Part shown: positions 36,551-47,655 of the stretch, piece by piece | Layout of the letters: every line of letters starts with the position of its first letter | Position numbering within the stretch: position 1 is the stretch's first letter | Assembly (NCBI GenBank): GCA_021527695.1 | Contig: JAKFAO010000002.1 | Coordinates: forward strand, 496,001 to 560,000 | Length of the DNA: 64,000 nucleotides | DNA from: Naematelia aurantialba | Lineage: Eukaryota > Basidiomycota > Tremellomycetes > Tremellales > Naemateliaceae | Direction: 5' to 3' | Position numbers and translations under genes: made by a program | The notes under the pieces: generated by a model | Told to the model about the DNA's origin: nothing | What the model saw: only the letters and a program-made list of their open reading frames with translations | The model's database searches: none

Positions 36551-37741
36551 ATGCAGGCCGCACAGTCCTCATCCTCATCATCCTCGTCTGCGGCTGGCAA
36601 GCCCGATAGACTGTATGTTGGCAACCTCTCTCCGACGGTGGACGAATACGCCCTGTTGCAAGTCTTCCAAAAGTACGGCAAAATCACCAAGCTCGACTTT
36701 ATGTTCCACAAATCTGGCGTCCTCAAGGGCAAACCCCGGGGCTACGCCTTCATCGAGTTCTCCAATAAAGATGTGAGCTGTGCCCTTTTGCCGTCCAGTG
36801 CGTGTCTGACGATTCGGTTCCTCCTTTCTTTGCTCTTTTGCAAGGACGCTCTCAAAGCTATGGTGAAGCTACATGATCGGCTCTTGCGGGGCCGGAACCT
36901 GGTGGTGACCTATGCCAACTCGGTACGTCGTTGTCCTCTTTCTATGTAGGCTGGAGATGAAGGCTGAGGTTCAAGGCGCCTCCTACCGACTTGCCGCCCC
37001 CTACCAAAGGTCGCCGCCCTACTGAACCTGCCAAGACGACGACCTTGTCCCTCTTGAAGACCTCGAGGCGTCCGCAGAGGTCAGTTTACATTTATCAATA
37101 TCAGTATCAATCCACAATCCACACCCATCCTCTTCGGTCTGGACGGAAAGACTCGTGTCAACAGCGCCTGCAACGCTGCACAGATGCTGACGTGTTATGG
37201 CAGCGCCGCCGCTCAGATCGCAGCAATGGAAGCAAAGCTGGCCGCGATGGCGAAACGCAAACCCGCAGACGAAGACTACGTCCCTGGCCAGAACGTCCTT
37301 GCTCGTTCGGTGTCGCCTCTAATCGCCGGCTCCATATCGCCTATGCATGCTGCTTCCGGCTCCGTATCGCCAATGGCCGCAGGGATAGATGTCGAGATGG
37401 ACGTGTTGGGCGAGGAGGCGGCAGAGCGGGCGGCAGACGATCTAGAAAAGGAGATGGAGGACGAGATACGTAGAGCAGATGCGGCAAAAATCAAAGTGGA
37501 AGTTGAGGAGATACCTCCAGCTCGGACTCCGATGCTGCCGCCGAAACCAATATCGGCCTCATCGCCGACGAGTACGAGCCACCCTCCATCTGCGAGTCAT
37601 CTTCCGCCCAAACCTCTGGCGACGCCGACGATCAAGGTCGAGTCGGGCGATAATAGAGCAGGCCAGGGAGGGCATGTCAGTGCAGTGCGGGCGGAGATCC
37701 AGCGTGGTCTGGCGGGTCTGCCGAAGAAACCCGGCTTCTAG
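36551..37741 (+). CDS. RRM protein, RBM18-like
   Basis: Spliced gene of four exons, about 287 residues. After a Ser-rich start ([19 protein letters not shown]) a single RRM reads RLYVGNLSPTVDEYALLQVF (RNP2 = LYVGNL), then KPRGYAFIEFSNK (RNP1-like, aromatic residues kept), then AMVKLHDRLLRGRNLVVTYANS. This order and the short spacing match RBM18-type proteins, which have one N-terminal RRM. A basic APPTDLPPPTKGRRPTEPAK linker is followed by a helix rich in Ala/Met/Lys (QIAAMEAKLAAMAKRK), SISPM/SVSPM repeats, an acidic helix and a Pro-rich tail ending GLPKKPGF. A nuclear RNA-binding role is inferred; the target RNA is unknown. Confidence 0.88.
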
Positions 37742-37882
37742 AGCATCATGAGCTGTTGTCATCGTCACGCCTTATTGTACGGCCCTGATTATCTATGGTA
37801 ATCTACGCGCATGTAACCCCTTCACAACGTAGATATCGTGACTGCAGCTCTGTGGATGCTCTTCAGAGATTTCCCCTATCAC

Positions 37883-38926
37883 CTAGTCATCCCATCCTTT
37901 CACCAGATCCCACACCTTTGTGAGCTTCTCAGCATCCATGACCCAGACGTCGCTCCCGAATCCCAGCTCGGCTCCTCTGGCCGCGATTTGGGACCGCCGT
38001 TCCACCGCTCTACTAGCCGTGAGATGAACCTCTTTCAGACCGGGAAGCTGTTCTTTTAGCTTTGCGACTGTTGCGGGACCGATCCCTGAGCCAGGAAGGA
38101 CAGTCAGGCTTCCTCGTTCTGGATAACGCTGGTGTGCTTCCAATGCCAAGACTGAGAGATCTCGTAGCTCGTCAGTACCTTCTGGTGCTGTGGGTGCATG
38201 GCCCGATGTCAGGACCCGGGTGATTCCTGGTATACCCCAGATATCGCTGAAGGCTAACCAAACATCAGCGCCAAACTCAACGGCGGGCTCACCTTGCCGA
38301 TAGTCTGGAGTGAGGTCGAACGCCCGATGGAAAGCCACTTCGAACGGACGACATGCGTCTACGAGCCTGATCTCTGTGCTCAGCATCCTGCGCGTCACGC
38401 TCCCGAGGTACCTCTATCAAGCGTGTGCGTACCTTGTAGTGGCCTCGACGTCGATACGGCCGTCTTCGTACAAGCAGCCAAAGACAAATCCCCTCACCGA
38501 AGGCTCAGACTTGAACGCCGCGATATCGCTCAACATCGTCTCCACCTCGGATGGGCTGTAGACAAACGACCCCAATCGAGGACGGATCATGACCTGTTCC
38601 GAATCCCAGGCGCTCAGCATCATCCTGTCTGTGGAGTGTGCAGTGCCCACCATAAACCTCCGCCCGGTAACGACCGTCGCACAATGTCGTAGTAGACCCA
38701 GTGTAGGCGTCAGGCCGCCCCCTGAGGGAGTCTCAGACGACACGCTTTGTTTGTGGATTCATTGCTTACCATAAATGAGGTTAGAGCACAGCTCGATTCT
38801 GTTGTCACCCGAATTCACGACGCCTGCTGCGCTGAACACTTGTAAGCGGGGGGCTATACACCCAGAAGAAACATACAGTTGCGCCGAGGCAAATGAGTCG
38901 AGGCAGACTTCCACCGTTCCAACCAT
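37883..38926 (-). CDS. CutC-family copper homeostasis protein
   Basis: Spliced gene from ATG at 38926 to stop at 37883. The reading is MVGTVEVCLDSFASAQL, then LAAAGVVNSGDNRIELCSNLIYG, GGLTPTLGLLRH, VMIRPRLGSFVYS, VRGFVFGCLYEDGRIDVEATTR, CRPFEVAFHRAFDLTPD, ITRVLTSGH, LTVLPGSGIGPATVAKL and LKEVHLTAS. These are the consecutive beta/alpha units of the CutC TIM barrel, including the conserved Glu/Cys near the first strand, the IRPR strand and the FHRAFD segment. CutC proteins are linked to copper tolerance by genetics in bacteria and animals; the biochemical activity is unsettled. A 54-nt intron with a GTGCGA donor probably lies after GLLRH. The frame would also read through there, so that junction is uncertain. 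Confidence 0.92.
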
Positions 38927-39289
38927 CCTCCGAGTCGCGACTACCACCGCGAGGGGGTAGCGATCGCTCAAGTGAATCTGCTCAACCTCTACTGTATACC
39001 CTTCTCTGCAGACTTCGTACTATTCGTTTCGCTGCATGGCCGCAACATTGAGAGCACCCCGGAGAGCCCCACTCTCCCCACTTCTGCGTCACGTGATCTC
39101 TTGCGGAAACCGAGTCGGAGAGTCTTTTGTATTGACTGGAATCTTCAAGCAGCTGTATCGCCCGTCAAGGCAACGCGAGGGAGTTGCCCAAAAGCAGAGT
39201 AGGAGCCGAACAGAAACGGGAGAAGATAAGACAAAGAAAGGAAGCGAAGAAGACGCAGCAGAAGAGGGAGAGGAGCAACAAGCAGAGGA
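38927..39289. promoter_or_regulatory. Divergent promoter region, CutC and twin-ABC ATPase
   Basis: 363 bases between the two start codons. A purine-rich 5' UTR-like run (39195-39285) precedes the ABC start. Open frames across it are not convincing. Confidence 0.5.
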
Positions 39290-41438
39290 ATGCCCAAACT
39301 CCCCCTCGTGCGCATCCCAGCGCAGACGACAGTCCATCGTTTCGGTGCACCGACCGGCGCACCTCGATCATCTGCGCTCCTGCGCTTCGGCGACGAAGGA
39401 TGGACGATCCACCGCGAGGCGGACGCTCCGCAGGGCTGGGCAATCGTCGGTGATGGCGAGGGGCGACGGCTCGCCGTTGAGGTCTGTCAAGATTCACAAG
39501 CTGTGGCACATGGTGTGTGTGACCTATACTGACGGGGGTGGTAGACTTTACTCAGTCGGCACCGGCTTCAACCTGTCGTTCCTCCGCCTGGACCATTCCC
39601 TTACATCACTTGGCTGCAACAGCCATTTCCCTCATCGCCCATGACCCCTCCCCCCTCCTCTTCCACCTCACCTTCTTCGAGTCCGCCCTCTTCGGAGCCG
39701 AACCTGGACGTGGTTGATCGCCCGAAACCCATTCGGCACTTGGCTTTTGCACGGCCTCCCGCTACCGGCGAATTCACCGACTTTACCGCGCGATACGGAG
39801 CGCTCCTTGACGAAGACGCCCTGACCTTTCGCCAAACCCTCTCCTCGCTCCACCCTCCGCCACCGTCATCCGAGGTCGAGCGCGTCGCCCACCTCATGCG
39901 GATTCAGCACCTGCTGGATCTGCCGGCCGTATCGCAGTCGTCAGGCCAGACGCGGCGGGCGCGTATCGCTGCCGCGCTGCTGAGCCGGCCGGCACTGCTG
40001 CTCCTTGAAGACCCGATGGCCGGGCTCGACGTCCCCTCGCGCCAGGAGGTCGAGGGGATCCTGGGCGAGCTGAATGCGAGTGGCGATATTCGGATCGTCC
40101 TGGTCCTGCGTGGCAAGGGAGTTCTGCCAGTCTGGATCACCGATGTCTGTGAAGTCCGGGACGGCGAAGCTTGGATAGGCAGAAAATCAGATTACGAAGC
40201 ACGCGCACGCCGGCGCGAAGCGGAGACGGCCACGCCCGCTGCACGCATCGAGGGAGTTGCAGACACAGCGCCTGTCACCGCCGGCAGGGGAGAAGGCAGA
40301 CATGCAGCGTCTGAGCCGGTTATACAGCTGAATGGCGTATCGGTGTCTTACGGCGAGGGGACGAGGCAGGTATGTGGTGATTCCTGTCTCGGTTGTGTCT
40401 CAAGCCCACAGAATCAGGTCCTCAAGGACATTGCATGGACGATCCGCCCTGGCGACAAATGGCACCTCCAAGGCGCAAATGGTGCGCCGTTCCCTCTCCT
40501 CTCGCTTATTTTACCAACTCGTATCCTTAGGATCCGGCAAGACGACGCTCCTCTCCCTCATCCTAGGACACCATCCCCGTTCCTTCTCCCTGCCCGCCAC
40601 GTCCCTCACGCTCTTCTCCAAGCCGCGCCGGGCGACGCCCACGCCCATCCTCCGTACGTTGATAGGGCATACCAGTCCCGAGATCTACGCTTCGTTCCCG
40701 CGTGGAATGGGCTTGACCGCCGGAGAGGCCGTGGGCTCGGGGTTTGAGGGCGTCTTCTCTCGACGCGCATTCACGCCGCCCCAGCGAGAGCGGATATTGC
40801 GCCTGATCGAGAGGGTCGCGCCGGACCTGCAGTCGTCCCGCCCCGGACTAGGTGCGGTAGCCTCAGACGGCGGGGACGTGGTGCAAGCCAGTGCGGCGCA
40901 GATCGCCAGCCGCCAGTTCAGCCACTTTACGCCTCCTCAGCAGGCGCTCCTGCTCTTCCTGCGCGCAATTGTCGCGCGGCCAAAGCTGGTGGTCCTCGAC
41001 GAGCCCTCGCAGGGAATGGACGAAGTGGTCTGGGCGCGGTGTAGGGCTCTGCTAGAGGAGGAGTGGGCAGATATGCCTGAGCAGGCAGTGATTGTGGTCA
41101 GCCATTACGAGGACGAGGTGAGATGGGTGGTGGTTGGGCAGCGAGCTGTCGAGCTGATCATGGGCGCAGGTTCCGTGGGAGAAGAGCGATGGCAAGGTGC
41201 TCAAGCTGGACATGGGGCAAGCAACGGTCCACGCTTAGCCGGCTCGATTGCCGCGCAGTTGGGCATTGCAACGCAGTTGGGGAAGGCGGATCAAGGACGA
41301 GGGCTGCGGGGGGGGGGGGGGGGAATTAGCGAGAGGGTTAGGCGATGGAGGGAGCAAGCTGGTGATCGCATTGACATATCTGCATTACATATATTCGCAC
41401 ATAGAACAATGATAATACCTGCCAAGCATAGCGCATGA
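39290..41438 (+). CDS. Soluble twin-nucleotide-binding-domain ABC ATPase (ModF/PhrA-like)
   Basis: Exons 39290-39481, 39545-40369, 40418-40481 and 40531-41438. There are no membrane segments. The first NBD starts with a degenerate P-loop (AIVGDGEGRRLAVE), then a signature-like SQSSGQTRRARIAAALL and Walker B ALLLLEDPMAGLDV. The second NBD begins VIQLNGVSVSYGEG and has a full Walker A (LQGANGSGKTTLLSL), interrupted in the gene by a 49-nt intron after the Asn-Gly codons. It has a departed signature (QFSHFTPPQQALLLFLRA) and Walker B KLVVLDEPSQGMD, then the switch His in VIVVSHYEDE. The architecture resembles bacterial ModF/PhrA-type proteins and fungal relatives, often predicted mitochondrial; the function is unknown. 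A 16-base G run at 41308-41323 lies in the last coding part, so the 35-40 C-terminal residues depend on that homopolymer length. Confidence 0.85.
41308..41323 (+). repeat. Poly-G homopolymer (16 nt) inside coding sequence
   Basis: An uninterrupted run of 16 G near the end of the ABC ATPase frame, read as poly-Gly. A change of one base would alter the C-terminus. It could be an assembly-sensitive site. Confidence 0.9.
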
Positions 41439-41517
41439 TGTCAAACCACCGCCGATTATGCTGCGCAGCACATGCCAAATCAGTCAAATCGTCAAATACT
41501 ACAGAGTAACACGGCGA

Positions 41518-43927
41518 TCATCCACTATTAGTGAGGATGACCCCGGCGACGCTGGTTCGCGGCATACTGAACAATGCACTCCCGTTGTCGGCGACAGTGA
41601 CATTGCCAAAGAGTACCTGCTTGACCGTGCCACTGACATTCACAAGATTGAACGTCGTGAACGAGTCGGAAACGATGTAGGTGAAGTAAGCGACGAGGAC
41701 GAGCGTCTCGGTGGCGTTGGTGGTGGAGTTGTGTAGCGTCCACGAAGCGAGGTCGACGCCGTTTATACCTGGGTAAGAGAGGTTGGAGTAGACTGTGGAG
41801 CGCGAGTCGGCCGAGCCGATTATGTATGGTGCGGCTGCGTATAGCTGGGCAGCGATGAATGATGCGTTCTGCGGGCGGAAGACGACGACGACGGCGGCGG
41901 CGACGGCGATAAGACATGACAGGAGAAAAGGATAACCATCAGCTTGTTCGCTTCACTTTCGAGGAAGCCGGATAGTGAGGTAAGAACAGAGGTGGAGAGA
42001 ATGAGTAGGTGGGAAGAAGGGCGGGAAAAATCGAAGAAAGAGAGGCACTGGAACAGAGAGGGACGGGACGTGACAAGACGGAGAGTCGATGGACGGACGA
42101 GAGCGTGGAGTGAAGAAGAAGAGTCCACCCACATTGAGCAGGTCCGGCGTCGAATACTGGCTGTTCCACCCGCAATGCCCCATCGCGCCGTGGTTGAATG
42201 CCAGGACAGTCGTCACGGCCTCTTCGTCCCCCGTCGGAACGCGATACCAAAACTCCTGCTGCCCATCATCAAACGCCTGCGGCACGATCCAAGACGGCGT
42301 CGTCCGCCACTTTCCCGCCACCCTCGCGCGATCTCGGCTCGCATCGATGCGTTGCGTGATGTCGTAGAACGATCCTTTACAATTATCACATCCGCCATCC
42401 CCAAACGTCTCGTTCGTGGGCGTGTTGTACAGTTTCGACCAGGAACCATCAAGTGCGATGGGATACGGGTCGTGGAGGAGCACGTCGGCACCGTCCAGGC
42501 CGTACTCTGTATAGTAGTAGTTTTCGCAATTGAGCACGAGCGACACGGGGTGGTACCGATCCAACTCGTAGATCAGGTCGTATACGAGCCTGGTCGAGTT
42601 GAGGCCGTTCATCCCTCCGTCAGGCTCGTCCCCAGTATACCATAGGAGGATATTGCTGCGGTTACGTAGCGCCTCGACTTGCTCGGTAACTGAAGACAAA
42701 TCCGTAAATGCTACAAGGCAGGTCAGCTGTCGCTCCCAATGGCTTCAGTCTGCAATCTCTGTATATCTCTCCCTGTGGCTTCAATGGCTATCGGCGGTTG
42801 TCAAGAGGTAGCGGGAGCTACAGGGAACAGCTGACTGTATCGCATGTCGTACATGACCCAGATACCGAGCATCTCAGCAGTGTCGAGCCATGCTTCGAAT
42901 GCCGCAAAGTCCGGATACGGGGTGGTGTTGGTCCACGGGGACACGGGGTGGATCAAGTTGTATCCAAGCGCTTTAGCCTGGTACAACCGGGCGATCGTGT
43001 CGTTCTGTGTCTGCTTCATTCAGCCCAAGAATGACACTGAGCACCAGGGACGGAGACCGCCTTACATTATCATCCGAGACTCCACCGTAGAGCTACAGTA
43101 AGCGTTAGCATCCAGCGTGGCAAATTCAGTACAAGTGGGTCGCACAGCTCACATCATAGAAACCGAATGGGATGATCTTTTCCCAGCCGGACCCAGAAGT
43201 CTCGTTGCGCACGATCAAACTTCCGCTCCTCCGATCGACTTTGACAGTGTTTCCGCCGTACGGGTTCGGCGGGAGGTAACTCAGCGTGCTATTGGCCCAG
43301 AACTCCTGGCCGCCGATACAGCCTTTGCAAGTGAGGTTGTAGGGCATTTTCTGAGCCTTTAGCGTGGAAGTATTGAATGAGATCGTCTGGCCGAGCTTGT
43401 TGAGGCTCACGGAGCCGCTCGTGAGCGGAGTCCAGTCGTCCGTGTACACTTCGACTTGAATCTCGCCTGACCAACCACCGTAGTCTGCAGAATCAGTGGG
43501 CATGCCCGTGCAACGGGAACTAGGATGGGCATTGAAACACTGGGGACGAACTGTGGAATCAAATCTGTTCAGGTAATGGAGCGCAAAGGAAGCGGAGAAG
43601 AAACGTACAAGCCTGTCCGACATCGTAGGTGAGGTTGGTATCGACGAGGATTGCTGGCGGGTCATTCACGTCATCGTTCTCGAGGTACAGTGAACTAGCC
43701 GTGACACAACGAAAGTCCAGCAAAACCTGATCCGAGACAGGAGGGTACGGGAACAGAGACCCGTCCGGGCGGGTGGCTAGAACCGGAGCGCCTATCTCGT
43801 AGTACTTTCCACACCATTGCGCAAATTCTGAATCAGCCGAGACCAAGATGTGTTGTGATAGGAGTAGGGCTGTCAGTAGTAGTATGGACGGCCACTTGGT
43901 GTGTCTCGATCCCAGTGAGTATGGCAT
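41518..43927 (-). CDS. Secreted glycosidase-like (TIM-barrel) protein, function unknown
   Basis: Multi-exon gene starting MPYSLGSRHTKWPSILLLTALLLSQHILVSADS. It has a signal peptide with a Leu-rich core and a likely cleavage after VSA. A beta-rich N-terminal domain (about 43850-43200) contains spaced Cys pairs and many N-x-S/T sites (TNLT, NTST, YNLTC, ANSTL). The next part reads FGFYD, LGYNLIHPVSPWTN, FEAWLDTAEMLGIWVMYDMR, SNILLWYTGDEPDG and GADVLLHDPYPIA. This succession of beta/alpha units, with a TGDEPDG segment, is typical of glycoside-hydrolase TIM barrels, and the acidic Asp-Glu pair may be catalytic. A C-terminal beta domain ends GVILTNSG. Relatives are uncharacterised secreted fungal proteins; a cell-wall or polysaccharide role is inferred. 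No GPI signal is evident. Confidence 0.82.
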
Positions 43928-44486
43928 GCGAATCAGTACATGGGGCAGACTTCCTTTTATGCCTGCTCATGGCTGCATAGTGGGCGTGTTCGGTCAGGTG
44001 GAGCGTCTCGAGGCGAGGCATGGGGAGAGTACTTTGACTAGGCAAGGCATCAGGAGGCTAGTTGGAGTTGGCCGGCTTCAGGAGGGTACTTTGAGAAGGC
44101 TTGGAGTGATGAGCTAGTCTTGAGGAGGCTCTTCGTCCCAGTGGGGATGAGTGCTTTGATCACTTAGTATGCTGCTTGGATAGCTCGCCGAGAGACAACG
44201 CAAGGAGGAATAGGAGGACGGCGATGGCAGCGACGGGGATAAAGGGGATCGCCGCCAACCCCATCGCCATCGCCATCACCGTCGCCATCACCATCATCAT
44301 CATCACCGTCACCATCGTCCTCACCCCCAATCGGACATGGCGAGGCACGGGATAAAAACGCAGAAATGCTGAAAGAATAATAAAAGTCGGCTCGGGAGAG
44401 CCCGTTTGATTTTGCTGGCTATTGAACCGTCCATCTGCACCTCTGCACGACTTGGGGACGCCTTGTATCTTCAGCAGGATAGCAGG
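43928..44486. promoter_or_regulatory. Divergent promoter region with CAT/CAC trinucleotide repeats
   Basis: Lies between the secreted-protein gene and SDA1. It contains repeats of an AGGAGGCTAGTTGG/GTACTTTGA type (44028-44130) and a CCATCGCCATCACC-type repeat (44258-44320). No supportable gene; the Met/Val-rich reverse frame at 44160-44348 is a product of the triplet repeat. Confidence 0.55.
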
Positions 44487-47400
44487 ATGGGAAAATCACG
44501 CAACTCGCGGGGTATCCTCCTGACCAGCAACCTGCCCCAGCTCCAAAACCTCATCAAAGTAAGTTTTACGGTCCGTGTCGAGCTGACGACCAGCGCGACC
44601 CGAAAGGGTACCGCGAAGAATTTCTCACTCAGCACAATCACTACCTGTCCCTCCTGCGGCTACAGTCGTCTTCCACCTCGTCAGGAACCAGCAATGACAA
44701 GGACAAGTCCTCCGAGCTCTTTGCGGATCTCATCACCTTTATCTGCCAGGTCGCACAGTGTTATCCCGCCGAGACGAAGGACCTCACCGCCCAGCTCAAG
44801 GAGCTGCTCCTGGGCGGCGGGAATGGAGCAAGTGCGGTCGGTGGAGATCTGCGCAAGACGATCGTCAAGAACCTGGTCATGCTTCGCAACAAGGATGTCA
44901 TTGATTCGATCGAGTATGCTAGCCATCCCTCCATTCTTCAAGCATCTTAACAAAACGCTGACCACCGTGTAGACTGCTGCAGATTCTGCTGCCCCTCCTC
45001 CCGCATGTTCCGTCGAGTTTGAGGTCGCTGATTCGGCACACCATTTTGACGGACATCAAGACATCCAACGCAAAGACCAAGAACCACCGGCTGAATCGCG
45101 TCGTCCAGAGCTTGCTGTTTGGCATGATAGAGAGTGGGATGGGCGGCGAGGTCGTCGGCGACAAGGGTAAGGGTAAGGGCAAGGAAATGGGAGGAGAAGC
45201 AATGTGGGCGGTCATGATGGTACGCGAGCTCTGGAAGAAAGGCGTATGGTGAGTCAGAATCAAGTGCAGACTGCCATACTTCATGCCGGCATCCTGTTAC
45301 ACTGGAATTTCAGCATTAAACTGTGAGGGGATGATGGGCACGGCTGACGATGCCAGGAACGACGCCAAGACCGTCTCGATAGCTGCGCTGGCTACATTCC
45401 ACCCCAACACCAAAGTCCAGTCTGCAGCACTGCACTTCTTCCTCGGCTCGGACAACAGCAACGAAGAGGATAGCGACGAGGAGGATGGGATTCGCGAAGC
45501 GAGGAGGGACGTGCGCAAGATCGAGCATCAGATGCAGGTCGGCCGAAGCGGGAAGAAGAAGCAGCGGATGCTCAAGGAGGTCAAGAAGGACGAGAACAAG
45601 GTGGGATAAGCTGGACCACGCTGCTTTTCTGTGATATGGGAAGAGAACGCCTTGCTGATGCTCGATAGAAACGCAAGGACAAGGTGGACAGAGTCGGAGC
45701 GATCCCAAATTTCCCTGCGCTGGAACTCTTGCACGACCCGCAGACGTTTGGAGAGAAGCTGTACGATAATCTGCATCGCCATGGTGAGTTTTAGGCAAGC
45801 TGCAACGTTAATGGGCAGACAAGCAATACTCGCTCGACCACAAGATGCTCATCATGCAGCTGCTGTCCCGCGTGATGGGTGCGCACAAACTCTGCGTCCT
45901 CGGGTTCTACAGCTACATCATCAAGTGCGCATCTATCCAGGTATTTTTGGAGCCCACTGATTCTGGTCCAGGTACCTAACGTACCATCAACTTCAAGTAA
46001 CGCTGGTGCTTGTATCGCTCGCGCAATCGGTGCACGAGCTCACGCCGCCTGACGTGCTCACGCCAGTGATCCGCAAGATCGCGCAGGAGTTTGTGCATCC
46101 AGGCGTCGGCGCCGAGGTCATCGCGGCGGGCATCAACGCGATTCGCGAGGTCAGCAGGCGGCAGCCGTGGTGTATGGAGGAGGACTTGTTGGGCGATTTG
46201 ATCGAGTACAGGAAGAGCAAGGACAAGGGCGTGACTACTGCTGCTAGGGGGTTGCTGCAACTGTTCAGAGAAGTCAACCCGGGGATGTTGAAGCGGAGGG
46301 AGCGCGTACGTGCACTGGTGATTCGCAAGCTGACTGGACCAGGGCAAAGCCGCGAGCATGGGCGTTGCGACACACCAAGCGCCGGCGTTTGGCCACACCG
46401 GCCAAGCAGCCGCGGGAATCGAGGGCCTCGAGGTGAGTTGAGGCGCCGTGCCGCGCCGACCGCCTTGTCCACGTTGCGTCGTTGTGCTCCATACTGACTG
46501 GCCTAGCTCCTCGAAGAACACTTTGCCGCGCTGCGAAAAGAGGCGAATGGGGGGATCTCGGACGATTCGGACGCCGAGATCGCTGTGGACGAGGACGACG
46601 AGGCTGGCTGGGAGAACTGGGAGGTCGAGTCGGATTCGTCGTCGGCTTCGAGCGGGTGGGAGGACGTCGAGTCGGATGGCGAGGATCTGGTGATTAGCGA
46701 TAGCGAGGATGAGAAGCCCCAGCCGGCCAAGGGCAAGGGCAAGGGCAAGGGCGGCAAGCTCGGGGGCGACGTCGAGGACGAGGGCGAGGACGAGGCTGTG
46801 ATGGGTAAGAAGCGGAAACTGCAGCTTCCAGATGAAGACGGGGACAGAGCGGAGAAGAAGCGCAAGGTGTCTAGGGTGGGGATGGAAGAGGACGAGGACG
46901 AGTCGGAAGACGAGGAGATGGACGGCAAGTCTGTGGTGTCTGTCGCTACGACGGCGATGACGGCCGAGAGCGGGACTGTCAAGAAGCTCTCTCTGCTCGC
47001 GCAGCAAAAGGCAAGTGTGCTCCATCTCTATCAGCCCCACTCGTTACCATGTGGTCATTGGCCATTGCCTCTTGGCCGGTGGACATTGGCCGTCGGCCGT
47101 TGCTGTGATTCGTTGAATATGCTGACGTGTGGCAGATCCTTACGCCGGCGGACTTTGCGCTCCTCAACGAGCTCCGTCTGAAAGCAGCCAAGTCCATCGT
47201 GGACTCTGGTCTCGGCGGCTCGGGCGCGCGGCGCAAACTCGCTGCGCTGGAAGCATCGAAGCGCCACGTCGCGGTCGGGGAGGACGAGGCGTCGCGCTTC
47301 CTCACCGAGTCGGAGATTCTGGGGCCGCGCAAAAAGGCCAAGCAGGACTACGAGGCGCGCATGGAGCACATCCGCGCGGGGCGGGAGGGCAGGGACAAGT

Positions 47401-47655
47401 TCGGCAGCCTCAAGGGCAAGAAGAACAAGGACGTCAAGAGCAGCTCGACCAACCGCGAAAAGGCGCGCAACAAGCCCATCATGATGGCCGTGCATTCGGC
47501 CAAGGTCCTGCACAAGAAGAAGCAGAGTCTCCGGGACAAGCAGGTGCGTTCTGTTCGGCTCGTCACTCGGCGTATGATGTAGGTGCCGTATCCCTGACCC
47601 GCGGCAGATCAAGCTGCGCGCCGCTATCGACAAGCAGAAGAAGATGAAGCATTGA
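44487..47655 (+). CDS. SDA1: SDA1, ribosome biogenesis/60S export factor
   Basis: Multi-exon gene from MGKSRNSRGILLTSNLPQLQNLIK to the basic end AIDKQKKMKH. Conserved SDA1 segments appear in order: RDPKGYREEFLTQHNHYLSLLRL, FADLITFICQVAQCYPAETKDL, LRKTIVKNLVMLRNKDVI, LLPHVPSSLRSLIRHTILTDI, FHPNTKVQSAALHFFLG, VGAIPNFPALELLHDPQTFGEKLY, MLIMQLLSRVMGAHKLCVLGFYSYIIKYLTYHQ and IREVSRRQPWCMEEDLL. A large acidic domain follows (46530-46970). The C-terminus holds ILTPADFALLNELRLKAA, DKFGSLKGKKNKDVKSSSTNREKARNKPIMM and a Lys-rich tail. It acts in the nucleolus in pre-60S maturation and export, with a known link to actin and cell cycle in yeast. At least nine introns are needed. Confidence 0.95.

Noticed and set aside
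39641..40747. Apparent start of the ABC ATPase at 39641
   Set aside because: An upstream exon (39290-39481) joins in frame across a GT-AG intron and provides the NBD1 beginning. The Met at 39641 is internal.
44160..44348. Met/Val-rich 62-codon reverse frame
   Set aside because: A product of the CAT/CAC triplet repeat. No start context or conserved features.
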